From Candidatus Roizmanbacteria bacterium CG_4_9_14_0_2_um_filter_39_13 (GTDB taxonomy: Bacteria; Patescibacteriota; Microgenomatia; UBA1406; GWC2-37-13), in NCBI GenBank assembly GCA_002788865.1, contig PFSC01000105.1:1-14088 (forward strand): a stretch of DNA of 14,088 nucleotides. Reading direction: 5' to 3'. The translations under genes were made by a program, and so were the position numbers. How positions within the stretch are numbered: position 1 is the first letter of the stretch; the number at the start of each line of letters is the position of its first letter. Below, piece by piece: positions 1-6,216 of the stretch. The notes below the pieces were generated by a model. The model was not told the DNA's origin and ran no database searches. It saw only the letters and a program-made list of their open reading frames with translations.

Positions 1-45
1 TTGATATATTATGATACAGTTTTGTCAAAGACCGTGAACTCTTAC
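1..45 (+). repeat. Arm of a miniature inverted-repeat element, left part outside the window
   Basis: These 45 bases match the reverse complement of about 4624-4668 closely, sharing ATATTATGAT, AGTTTTGTCAAAGA and GTGAACTCTTAC with only a few differences. GTGAACTCTTAC (34-45) is the same terminal repeat that bounds the element at 4624-4791, so position 45 is read as the right end of another copy whose remainder lies left of the window. Its boundary is 15 bp from the likely -35 box of the pilus operon. The arm also contains TATGAT (10-15), which resembles a -10 box, but no good -35 partner is visible. Confidence 0.65.
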
Positions 46-60
46 CATCTTGTGAAGATG
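46..60 (+). other. Short hairpin between repeat arm and pilus promoter
   Basis: CATCTT-GTG-AAGATG is a perfect 6-bp stem with a 3-nt loop, directly between the end of the repeat arm and the -35 box at 61. It has no following T-run, so it is not a standard intrinsic terminator. It may be an operator-like palindrome or chance; the function is unknown. Confidence 0.35.
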
Positions 61-90
61 TTTACTTCTCAATGGTTTTTGATCTATAAT
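61..90 (+). promoter_or_regulatory. Sigma70-type promoter for the pseudopilin operon, likely leaderless
   Basis: The -35 box is TTTACT (61-66), the spacer is 18 bp, and the -10 box is a consensus TATAAT (85-90). Only 5 nt (AAATT) separate the -10 box from the ATG at 96. Transcription normally starts 6-7 nt after the -10 box, so the mRNA would begin at or within a base or two of the start codon, leaving no room for a ribosome binding site. The same geometry recurs before 2140 and, with 7 nt, before 8536. Confidence 0.7.
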
Positions 91-95
91 AAATT

Positions 96-524
96 ATGTT
101 TACGAAACGATGGAATATCGGATTTACACTTATTGAAATCATTGTTGTCATTTCGATAATTACGACCTTATCTGGTATTGGTTTTACCGCATATGCAAAG
201 TATAGCCAAAGAGCACATGACGATCGGCGTATTCTGGATGTTGAACTTTTGCAAGAAGCCCTTGGAAGATATCATTCAAATCAAATTGGAGGATTCTACC
301 CGTTGGACTTAGACGTTCTTGTCACACAAGGATATTTGGATAGGAGACCTGCCGATCCATTGACCGACCAGCAAGATGATTACCAATACGCTCCACTTCC
401 TGCAGGGTGTAACAATCTAGCTGGAAATTTTTGTACACACTATTTGATTGTGGTAGATTTAGAAGCAAAGGGAGATCGATATGAAGCAGGATCAAAAGAT
501 TTGCGAGGCACAATTATCCCATAA
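96..524 (+). CDS. Type IV prepilin-like protein, GspG-like pseudopilin
   Basis: A 142-aa protein that should be inserted in the cytoplasmic membrane, cleaved by a prepilin peptidase and assembled into a pilus or pseudopilus. The N-terminus has a 9-residue basic leader ending in Gly9, then FTLIE with the conserved Glu at mature position 5 (E14), then a hydrophobic helix to about residue 33. The C-terminal part has the GspG-like feel of a short globular domain (YPLDLDVLVTQGYL, RRPADPL, then a D-rich YEAGSKDLRG end). Two cysteines in the CNNLAGNFC segment could form a disulfide. The start is fixed by the TATAAT box 5 nt upstream. It is first in the operon, which fits a major pseudopilin. GspG versus a generic minor pilin cannot be settled without a profile search. 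Confidence 0.85.
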   Translation: MFTKRWNIGFTLIEIIVVISIITTLSGIGFTAYAKYSQRAHDDRRILDVELLQEALGRYHSNQIGGFYPLDLDVLVTQGYLDRRPADPLTDQQDDYQYAPLPAGCNNLAGNFCTHYLIVVDLEAKGDRYEAGSKDLRGTIIP

Positions 525-536
525 TGCATCCGTACT

Positions 537-1025
537 ATGTACTCAAAAAAAGGGTTCTCACTTATCGAACTTGTTGTTGTCATAAGCATAATTACTATAT
601 TTTTCGGAATCAGTGTAGCGGTGTACAAAAATTCACTCGATGAAAAACGGCTGACGATTGATATAAAATTATTGGAAAGTATTATTCAAGACACAAAGCA
701 GAGAGCTCGTGCGCGTGATATATCTCCTATGACAACGTGCAGTGTGTTTGAAAGTTATAACTTGGTCATTAACCCAGTTGCAAATACTGTTTCTCAACAA
801 TTTTTATGTGATGGGAACACTGTGACGGTTCAAAATTATGTGTTTGAAAAAACAACTCTTATCCAGCCAGCTTCTGTCAAGACACTTCAGTTTATCTCAT
901 CAACAGGTGAGCATATCAACCCAGAGCTCACCATCGTACTAAAAAATACCTTTACAAACATGTGCGTGAGCGTACTCGTTCCCAAGATTAGCTCTGTTGT
1001 TGTCGGAGATCCGTACATTTGTTGA
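537..1025 (+). CDS. Type IV prepilin-like protein, GspH/FimT-like pseudopilin
   Basis: A 162-aa prepilin-like protein. The leader MYSKKG is short and basic, cleavage is expected after Gly6, and mature FSLIE carries the conserved Glu5 (E11), followed by a hydrophobic stretch to about residue 28. The remainder is beta-rich and contains four cysteines (near residues 62, 91, 144 and the last residue). It starts 12 nt after the previous stop with no recognisable Shine-Dalgarno, so it is presumably translated from the operon mRNA by coupling or re-initiation. The GspH/FimT assignment rests mainly on its second position in a G-H-I-J-like order and its size; sequence evidence only securely gives the class III signal peptide family. 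Confidence 0.82.
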   Translation: MYSKKGFSLIELVVVISIITIFFGISVAVYKNSLDEKRLTIDIKLLESIIQDTKQRARARDISPMTTCSVFESYNLVINPVANTVSQQFLCDGNTVTVQNYVFEKTTLIQPASVKTLQFISSTGEHINPELTIVLKNTFTNMCVSVLVPKISSVVVGDPYIC

Positions 1026-1026
1026 T

Positions 1027-1509
1027 ATGAAAAAAATAACACACCAAACATCATCGTTCAGTCTCATCGAGGTGATAGTATTCACCTCGATGCTTAGTAT
1101 TGTTTTGGTTGCTGCAGTGGGATATACGGTCCGATTGGTATTTACCATGACACACAATAGGCACAAACTCGTTGCAACCCATTATGTAGATGAGGTCAAA
1201 GAATGGCTCAATGGAGAGCGAGAAACAGACTGGGATCAGTTTCAGGGTTTTGCTTCAGTAGGTGGACAGACATATTGTGTGAACAATCAACTCAATCTAG
1301 GCTCAACGCTTTCCACACTTTCGACAGGCACGTGCAATTTTGATGGAGTAGTCGGTAACGACCCCCTTATCTATCAACGGCAAATAGTAATGACAAAAAA
1401 TCTTGCGGCAAACCCGACACGAATCATTGCCTTGATTCGCGTTTCATGGCGTGATGAAGGTGTATTGTATGTAGAACAAATTGAAACAATTTACTCAGTC
1501 TGGGAATAA
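1027..1509 (+). CDS. Type IV prepilin-like protein, GspI/PilV-like, with Ser instead of Gly before the cleavage site
   Basis: A 160-aa pseudopilin-like protein. The chosen ATG follows the upstream TGA by one base; an in-frame ATG at 997 would give an unlikely longer leader overlapping the previous gene. The leader is MKKITHQTSS and the mature start FSLIE keeps Phe1 and Glu5, but the residue before the cleavage site is Ser, not the usual Gly, which is strongly preferred by prepilin peptidases. A hydrophobic helix runs to about residue 34. The rest includes two cysteines (QTYCVNN and TGTCNFD) that may pair. Position and size suggest a minor pseudopilin of the GspI/PilV class. Whether it is processed normally is uncertain. 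Confidence 0.8.
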   Translation: MKKITHQTSSFSLIEVIVFTSMLSIVLVAAVGYTVRLVFTMTHNRHKLVATHYVDEVKEWLNGERETDWDQFQGFASVGGQTYCVNNQLNLGSTLSTLSTGTCNFDGVVGNDPLIYQRQIVMTKNLAANPTRIIALIRVSWRDEGVLYVEQIETIYSVWE

Positions 1510-1513
1510 TCGT

Positions 1514-2095
1514 ATGAAACTACAGAAATCAGGCTTCACCCTCATCGAAATTGTTGTTGTGATGGCTGTTATGGGGATACTCCTTCCTACCGTGTTTAGT
1601 GTGATGTATATCATCATGCAACAACAGCTTGCGGCACACAAACTTTCTGAAACCAAACAGCAAGGAGATCTGGTCATGAACTATATGAAGCAAACAATCA
1701 CGCAAGAGGCGGGAAGTATCGCCAGTACCTCGGGATTTGCCAAATGCTCTGCGCCTAATACGACTCATTCAAGCACGCTTGGGGAGTTCAATTTTGCCCT
1801 CGATGACTCCAGTACTCCAGACATGTTTTCTTTTCGAGTCAACGCAGGAGAACTCGTATTTGAAAAATATAGTTTTGCTCCACTTCTTGGAGTGTATCAA
1901 ACAGATTCTTCTCTCAATTTGAATAATTCAGGGACTGTTGCGATCACAAATTTTCTGATAGAATGCCGAAAACGTGACGATTACTCATTTCCTCTCGTAT
2001 CTTTTAGTTTCGATGCGACGTTTGTAGATACGACTCCTACAGCCCAAGAAGGCGTTGTAACTCTTCATTATCAAACAAAAATCAAACTTCGCTAA
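1514..2095 (+). CDS. Type IV prepilin-like protein, GspJ/PilW-like minor pseudopilin
   Basis: A 193-aa protein starting 4 nt after the upstream TAA; an in-frame ATG at 1481 lies inside the previous gene and is rejected. The leader MKLQKSG ends in Gly7, followed by FTLIE with Glu5 and a hydrophobic helix to about residue 30. It is the largest of the four pilins, as GspJ/PilW proteins usually are, and its hydrophilic helix after the membrane segment (QQLAAHKLSETKQQGD) fits that class. Two cysteines (AKCSAPN, IECRKRD) are present. It closes the pseudopilin block; the next gene, pilM, has its own promoter. Confidence 0.8.
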   Translation: MKLQKSGFTLIEIVVVMAVMGILLPTVFSVMYIIMQQQLAAHKLSETKQQGDLVMNYMKQTITQEAGSIASTSGFAKCSAPNTTHSSTLGEFNFALDDSSTPDMFSFRVNAGELVFEKYSFAPLLGVYQTDSSLNLNNSGTVAITNFLIECRKRDDYSFPLVSFSFDATFVDTTPTAQEGVVTLHYQTKIKLR

Positions 2096-2104
2096 AACTC
2101 CCAA

Positions 2105-2134
2105 TTGATTTTTCCTTCAGTATTTTGATATGCT
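2105..2134 (+). promoter_or_regulatory. Internal promoter for pilM-pilN-pilO, likely leaderless
   Basis: TTGATT (2105-2110), an 18-bp spacer and TATGCT (2129-2134) are followed by exactly 5 nt (AAAGT) and the pilM ATG at 2140. Spacer length and distance to the start codon are the same as at the 61-90 promoter. The 44-bp gap between pilin 4 and pilM, the largest in the operon, holds this promoter. Confidence 0.65.
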
Positions 2135-2139
2135 AAAGT

Positions 2140-3153
2140 ATGGCATCATCCTTTTCTATCGATATTAGTGATCAATTTACACGTGTAGCAGACTTGGGTC
2201 TTAGAAAAGGAAAAGTCGAGCTGTATTCGCTTGGGTATGACAATACCGCTTTGAATTTTTATACAAATCTCACCGATCAGTCTGCAAAAGCGCAAGCACT
2301 GATACTCTCCAAACTTCGAAAGGAGCTCAATATTGGCGCTACTGATGCGCATGTCGTCATCCCAGATTCAATGGCGTATTCCCAGCTTCTCCTCATGCCC
2401 AATTTACCAGAAGGTGAGCTGGTCAAATCTATTCGACTTCAGGCTGATGAGTTTGTCCCTCTTCCTATTGATGATGTCTATATCGACCTTGAAGTTATTT
2501 CAAAATTGAAAAATGACAAACTGCTCATCGTGTTTATCGCAGCGCAAAAGAAGATTGTCGATCACATAAACACCACACTAAGTCTTTCAGGTATTGAACC
2601 TGCGACTCTCGAAAATGAACTTAGCGCCGTGGGAAGATTCATGTCAGAGGTGTATACTTTCATAAAAACTCCTTCCCTCATCATAAATTTTGGATTTGGC
2701 ACAAGCTCATTTTATGTGATGAATCCTCCATTTCCCTACTTTCAAATCACAAGAACGTCACGGATTGGTTTTGATATCATTCTGAGAGATCTCATGGCAA
2801 ATGCCAATCTCACCAGTGACAAAGCATTTCAAGCACTGGGAAGTATTGGCCTCAATCCAAAAGGAAGTATCAATATATATGCATCAATTTATCCTGTGCT
2901 CAATGAGTTTTTCTCAGAAATTGAAAAAACCATTCTCATGACAAAAGAAAAGTATCATGTTCAAATCAAAAATATATATCTATTTAATTACGAATCATAC
3001 ATACCACTTCTGAATGAGACAATTCAGAGCAAAGTTTCCCTTCCGACCCAGCCACTCCCGCTTTCGAGTATTCTCGTGCCAAATCCGATAACTCAAACAT
3101 TCTCACGACTGCTTTCGACATTTATACCAGTTATTGCAACGCATCTTAGATGA
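2140..3153 (+). CDS. pilM: PilM-like cytoplasmic actin-fold pilus assembly protein
   Basis: A 337-aa protein, near the usual PilM length. PilM is the cytoplasmic actin-like subunit of the type IV pilus alignment platform and binds the N-terminal tail of PilN. The best family signature is at residues 86-120: a Met-Pro-Asn-Leu-Pro start, Glu-Leu, IRLQADEFVPLP and DVYIDLEVI, matching the PilM pattern of LP..EL..AI..QA...IP.P.D.V..D. The N-terminal phosphate loop (SIDISDQFTR, 6-15) and the second actin-type loop (INFGFGTSS, 182-190) are recognisable but degenerate, lacking the usual DIGSS and DIGA forms, so ATP binding may be weak. It overlaps pilN by 4 nt (ATGA), implying translational coupling. 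The start is set by the promoter 5 nt upstream. Confidence 0.85.
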   Translation: MASSFSIDISDQFTRVADLGLRKGKVELYSLGYDNTALNFYTNLTDQSAKAQALILSKLRKELNIGATDAHVVIPDSMAYSQLLLMPNLPEGELVKSIRLQADEFVPLPIDDVYIDLEVISKLKNDKLLIVFIAAQKKIVDHINTTLSLSGIEPATLENELSAVGRFMSEVYTFIKTPSLIINFGFGTSSFYVMNPPFPYFQITRTSRIGFDIILRDLMANANLTSDKAFQALGSIGLNPKGSINIYASIYPVLNEFFSEIEKTILMTKEKYHVQIKNIYLFNYESYIPLLNETIQSKVSLPTQPLPLSSILVPNPITQTFSRLLSTFIPVIATHLR

Positions 3154-3707
3154 AAAAGAGAATCAACTTATTCTCTCAAAGAATCGACAACCAAACAGCA
3201 ACAAAGTTCATACTGTACGGGATACGTGCCACATATGGCGTTCTGTTGTTTGGGGTTGTCGCTCTTGTGGTTGTTACAATGCTGTACGTATATTTCAGCA
3301 GGAGTGTAACTGAGCTTGAAAAAACTAAAAGCACGTACAATAGGTATATTCTTGCAAATACGATTTTCAATAAAGAAATTCAACGATTTCTTCAAAAATA
3401 CACCCTACTCAATGGCTATCTAAAAAATGATGTGAAGGGATTTCAGTATTATTTAAACGTACTTTCCATTATTCAGCCACTTGATGTTGCAGACAATTTG
3501 GAGTCATTTACTATTGATACGTCCCGAAAAGTGACATTCTCTCTGGCTGTACCTGAGTATAAGCGTGGGCTTGAAATTATATCTTTTTTTGAGCAGGAAT
3601 CGGTGCTTGAGAAGTTTGACGCGTTGAGTCTCGAGTCGTTCAATATATCACCAAATTCACCAACGTACCAACTGTCATTTACCGGAGTATTAAAAGAGCT
3701 AGAATAA
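3150..3707 (+). CDS. pilN: PilN-like inner-membrane pilus assembly protein
   Basis: A 185-aa bitopic membrane protein. Residues 3-9 (KRINLFS) match the conserved cytoplasmic INLLP-type tail by which PilN docks into PilM. A basic, hydrophilic stretch is followed by one transmembrane segment at about 28-50, a coiled-coil-like linker (SVTELEKTKSTYNRYI), and a C-terminal ferredoxin-like domain with the VTFSLAVPEYKRGLEIISFFEQ pattern seen in PilN/GspL-type periplasmic domains. It overlaps pilM by ATGA and is followed by pilO one base after its stop. PilN and PilO normally heterodimerise. The assignment comes from motif, topology and gene order together, since sequence conservation in this family is low. 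Confidence 0.82.
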   Translation: MKKRINLFSQRIDNQTATKFILYGIRATYGVLLFGVVALVVVTMLYVYFSRSVTELEKTKSTYNRYILANTIFNKEIQRFLQKYTLLNGYLKNDVKGFQYYLNVLSIIQPLDVADNLESFTIDTSRKVTFSLAVPEYKRGLEIISFFEQESVLEKFDALSLESFNISPNSPTYQLSFTGVLKELE

Positions 3708-3708
3708 T

Positions 3709-4332
3709 ATGAAAAACGAAAACTCATATAAAAAATATTTCACCAAAAAATATCTATCTTTCATGCTCTTTATTTCTTTGGATGCAATATTTTTGGTATT
3801 TATAGTGTTCCTTGGATACAAGATTTATGGTGTATACAATCAAACAGTAGTTCTGAAGCAGGAAATTGAGCAAATGAAAAATGCTACAGCGCTTATCAAA
3901 AACAATAAAGACCTACTTCAAGACAATATTGCTGATTACAATGAAACTCTCGACAAACTTATTCCCGACACCGAAACATACTTTCAGGTGATTTCGGCAT
4001 TCGAACAGCTTGAATCTCGACTCGGAGTGAGCATAGAGTCATATAGTATCAATCTTTCCGAAACAACCGAGGAAAAAATGTCTCTGAGCCTCACCATAAA
4101 AGGAACTCGCGAAAACATCGAGTCATTTTTGACAAATTACAATTATTATGGAGGACGACTTATGACCAGTGAAGACTTTTCGTACTCTGCCGGGAATTCA
4201 GACAGTATTTCCTTTGACATCAATCTATTTCATTCATTATCAGATGCATCCTCATCTGGGCCTTCCCCAACAGATGCAGTGATTTCAAAAGAAGATATTG
4301 CCTTTATTCAAGGTATTCAAAAAAAGCTATAG
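3709..4332 (+). CDS. pilO: PilO-like inner-membrane pilus assembly protein
   Basis: A 207-aa bitopic protein with a basic cytoplasmic tail, one transmembrane segment at about 17-40, a coiled coil at about 45-85 (LKQEIEQMKNATALIKNNKDLL) and a C-terminal ferredoxin-like domain (GVSIESYSIN, then SLSLTIKGTRENIESFLTNY), the typical PilO layout. The last 40 residues are Ser/Asp-rich and low in complexity before a short helical end. Its start is one base after the pilN stop. It is the last gene of the operon here; the outer-membrane linker PilP and secretin PilQ are not encoded next to it, as expected if the organism lacks a conventional outer membrane (inference). Confidence 0.82.
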   Translation: MKNENSYKKYFTKKYLSFMLFISLDAIFLVFIVFLGYKIYGVYNQTVVLKQEIEQMKNATALIKNNKDLLQDNIADYNETLDKLIPDTETYFQVISAFEQLESRLGVSIESYSINLSETTEEKMSLSLTIKGTRENIESFLTNYNYYGGRLMTSEDFSYSAGNSDSISFDINLFHSLSDASSSGPSPTDAVISKEDIAFIQGIQKKL

Positions 4333-4340
4333 GAAGAAGA

Positions 4341-4592
4341 TTATGAATACAAAATCCGCTTTTGGTCGGAAAGAAGTTTTTTGAGACCATCCGAAATTTG
4401 AGCACCTTTCTGACGCCAATTTTCGAATCGCTCTTTTACTATCTCTATATTCTGTCCTTCAAGAAGAGGATTGTATGTTCCCACGCGTTCAATATATGCT
4501 CCATCCCGTTTTTTTCGTTTATCAAGGACGACAATTCTATAAAACGGCTGTTTTCTTTTTCCAAAGCGCATCAATCGTATAGTTGCTGACAT
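4341..4592 (-). CDS. rpsP: 30S ribosomal protein bS16
   Basis: An 83-aa protein with the full bS16 pattern: the N-terminal MSATIRLMRFGKRKQPFYRI, VVLDKRKKRDGAYIERVGTYNP (the RDGxxIExxGxYNP signature), and a C-terminal ERFENWRQKGAQISDGLKKLL. Length is normal for the family. It binds 16S rRNA in the small subunit. It is transcribed toward the pilus operon and the two stop codons are only 8 bp apart. The last few residues (DQKRILYS) follow the family core and are encoded opposite a short reading frame that begins after pilO. No Shine-Dalgarno precedes the ATG; the 31 bp upstream are A/T-only except for a few bases and run into the mobile element at 4624. Confidence 0.95.
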   Translation of the reverse strand: MSATIRLMRFGKRKQPFYRIVVLDKRKKRDGAYIERVGTYNPLLEGQNIEIVKERFENWRQKGAQISDGLKKLLSDQKRILYS

Positions 4593-4615
4593 ATTTACTT
4601 AATTAATTAATAGTT

Positions 4616-4800
4616 ACAAGTAAGTAAGAGTTCACGCTCTTTGACAAAACTACATCATAATATGTCATTGCGAGGAGTGACAGCGACGCTCGCCCGCCTC
4701 TGGAGGGAAGCAATCTCTAAATAATTAGATTGCCGCGCTCCATTTCATTCCGCTCGCAATGACATGTGTGTCAAGACTTGTGAACTCTTACACAAGTTAA
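4616..4800. mobile_element. MITE-like element with terminal inverted repeats and probable target-site duplication
   Basis: The element core (4624-4791, 168 bp) begins with GTAAGAGTTCAC and ends with GTGAACTCTTAC, a perfect 12-bp terminal inverted repeat. The inverted match continues imperfectly inward to TTGACA / TGTCAA. Inside lies a second inverted pair of the widespread TGTCATTGCGAG / CTCGCAATGACA palindrome type. Directly outside the termini are ACAAGTAA (4616-4623) and ACAAGTTAA (4792-4800), which look like a target-site duplication with one base gained or lost. No transposase is encoded, so any movement would need one in trans. It separates rpsP from rnc. The right terminus can also fold as ACTTGTG / CACAAGT around AACTCTTA. 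Confidence 0.65.
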
Positions 4801-4834
4801 AAGTTTTTGTAAATTGCGAAAACCCATTATACAA

Positions 4835-5539
4835 TCATTGAGCAAGAACGTCTAGTGCATTTTGCGCAGCAAGCTCTTCTGCATGCTTTTTTGACTTTCC
4901 AGATCCCGACCCTACTTTTTTATTTTTCAGCATGACTTCGACAGTAAATGTCTTTTTATGCTCAGGACCTTCAGCAAGCAAAAGATTGTAGATAGGAAGT
5001 TCTTTATATGTTGCTTGGCTGATTTCTTGAAGTCTGCTTTTTGGAGAGAGGTAGAGTTTTTTGGTGATGATCTCATCAAGCCTTGTCGAAAAAAGATACT
5101 TGACTATAAAGTCGTATGCGGTGTCAAATCCTTTGTCGATAAAAATTCCTGCAATAAGAGATTCAAACACATCAGCAAGAATATTTGTTTTTTCTCGTCC
5201 ATTTCCTTTTTCTTCACCAACCGATAGGTAAAGGTACTGTCCAAGTTTAAGCTCACGAGATACCAAAGCAAGACTTTCCGTGCGTACAACTGATGCCTTA
5301 ATATCTGTATAGTCACCTTCTTGAAGATGCGAGTAATTTTTGTACAGATAAATGGAGGTTGTCAAGGAAAGGACACTATCGCCCAGAAACTCGAGTTTTT
5401 CATTTGATGGAAGTTTGAACGTACGATTTTCATTGAGGTATGAGCGATGTATGAATACATTTTCCAAAAGCTCTTTATTTTTAAATGAGATCTTGATTTT
5501 CTTTTCAAGTTCGTTTCTATTGGGGTTCATATTATTCAT
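4835..5539 (-). CDS. rnc: Ribonuclease III
   Basis: A 234-aa double-strand-specific endoribonuclease, of normal length, for rRNA processing and mRNA decay. The catalytic RNase III signature is NEKLEFLGDSVL (46-57), giving Glu50 and Asp54 as metal ligands, and the second acidic pair is in ADVFESLIAGIFID (Asp123, Glu126). A C-terminal double-stranded-RNA-binding domain spans about 165-234, including the GSGSGKSKKHAEELAAQNAL helix with the conserved KK.AE..AA pattern. The ATG overlaps the nusB stop by 4 nt (ATGA), so the genes are probably translationally coupled. A second in-frame Met at residue 4 is an alternative start. nusB and rnc both serve rRNA transcription and maturation, which fits the pairing. 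Confidence 0.95.
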   Translation of the reverse strand: MNNMNPNRNELEKKIKISFKNKELLENVFIHRSYLNENRTFKLPSNEKLEFLGDSVLSLTTSIYLYKNYSHLQEGDYTDIKASVVRTESLALVSRELKLGQYLYLSVGEEKGNGREKTNILADVFESLIAGIFIDKGFDTAYDFIVKYLFSTRLDEIITKKLYLSPKSRLQEISQATYKELPIYNLLLAEGPEHKKTFTVEVMLKNKKVGSGSGKSKKHAEELAAQNALDVLAQ

Positions 5540-6126
5540 TTGGGTGTGGTGACTTCTGTATTGAGCGATCCAAGGACTGCGTTCACAAATGAATACGACC
5601 TATCATTTCCAAGCTCTTTTGCAAGTTCTATCGCTTCATTTATGATGACTTTCATTGGTTCTTTTTTCTCTATAAGAAGCTCATACACTGCAAGCCGAAG
5701 AATACTGATGTCAATTTTTGAGATTTTATCAATTGGATATTTTGGTGCATGATCTTGAATATGTTGATCGATGGTTTCCAGATTTTTCAGGATTTGGCTC
5801 GTAGACTCATCGTCTTTGTGAGGAATTGACCTTTTTTCTTCATCGGCTTCAAAACAAAGAGCATACAAGTTTTGGATTGTGTGGAGACGTTTTGTGTGGC
5901 GATTGTCCATAAGGGCAGTAAACTCATTATTTATTGCAGTTTTTGCACTGTTGCTGTGACAGTTTTCTTCTTCCGCAATTTTTACAAAGTACAAGCTGTG
6001 GCAAAGATTGTTCACTCTTTCTTGCTTCGACGCGTTTTCCTTTGCGAGCTTTTGAATGTTTTCGTTTTGGTTGAGGAGCCATAAGACAAGTGTATTCACA
6101 AATATAACAAGAACTAATGATATCAC
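5536..6126 (-). CDS. nusB: Transcription antitermination factor NusB with an N-terminal membrane extension
   Basis: The NusB domain is residues 73-196: it begins MDNRHTKRLHTIQNLYAL, the usual NusB N-terminal helix, and includes KISKIDISILRLAVYELL and VIINEAIELAKELGNDRSYSFVNAVLG, the conserved core. NusB binds boxA RNA with S10 (NusE). Ahead of it the frame stays open for 72 codons from a GTG at 6126, with GAGG 8 nt upstream as a ribosome binding site, and encodes a hydrophobic helix (about 2-18) plus a charged segment with two cysteines. A conventional start at the ATG at 5908-5910 would give a 124-aa NusB with no ribosome binding site. Either the protein is an unusual membrane-anchored NusB or there is an in-frame small upstream gene. 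The NusB domain is secure; the extension is not. Confidence 0.85.
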   Translation of the reverse strand: MISLVLVIFVNTLVLWLLNQNENIQKLAKENASKQERVNNLCHSLYFVKIAEEENCHSNSAKTAINNEFTALMDNRHTKRLHTIQNLYALCFEADEEKRSIPHKDDESTSQILKNLETIDQHIQDHAPKYPIDKISKIDISILRLAVYELLIEKKEPMKVIINEAIELAKELGNDRSYSFVNAVLGSLNTEVTTPK

Positions 6127-6216
6127 GTACCTATCCTCAAAACAATGGCATTAATCCATTCAAGGTCTTATTTCCCGACCTGACTCGCCGGCAGGCAGGC
6201 GCTTTCTCGTCGTGAT

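Noticed and set aside
997..1026. ATG at 997 as the start of the third pilin
   Set aside because: It overlaps the previous gene by 29 nt and would lengthen the leader; the ATG at 1027 gives a normal prepilin leader and tight spacing.
1481..1513. ATG at 1481 as the start of the fourth pilin
   Set aside because: It lies inside the preceding gene; the ATG at 1514 gives a typical 7-residue leader ending in Gly.
4774..4810. Hairpin ACTTGTG / CACAAGT followed by a T-rich stretch as an intrinsic terminator
   Set aside because: The stem is only moderately GC, the T-run is interrupted, and on the plus strand no gene precedes it. It is better explained as the terminus of the mobile element plus its flanking duplication.
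4826..4854. TATAAT on the minus strand near the rnc 3' end as a promoter toward rpsP
   Set aside because: The -10 box is perfect, but the best -35 (TAGACG at 17 bp) is weak and the resulting leader would cross the whole palindromic element. Possible, but not supported enough to annotate.
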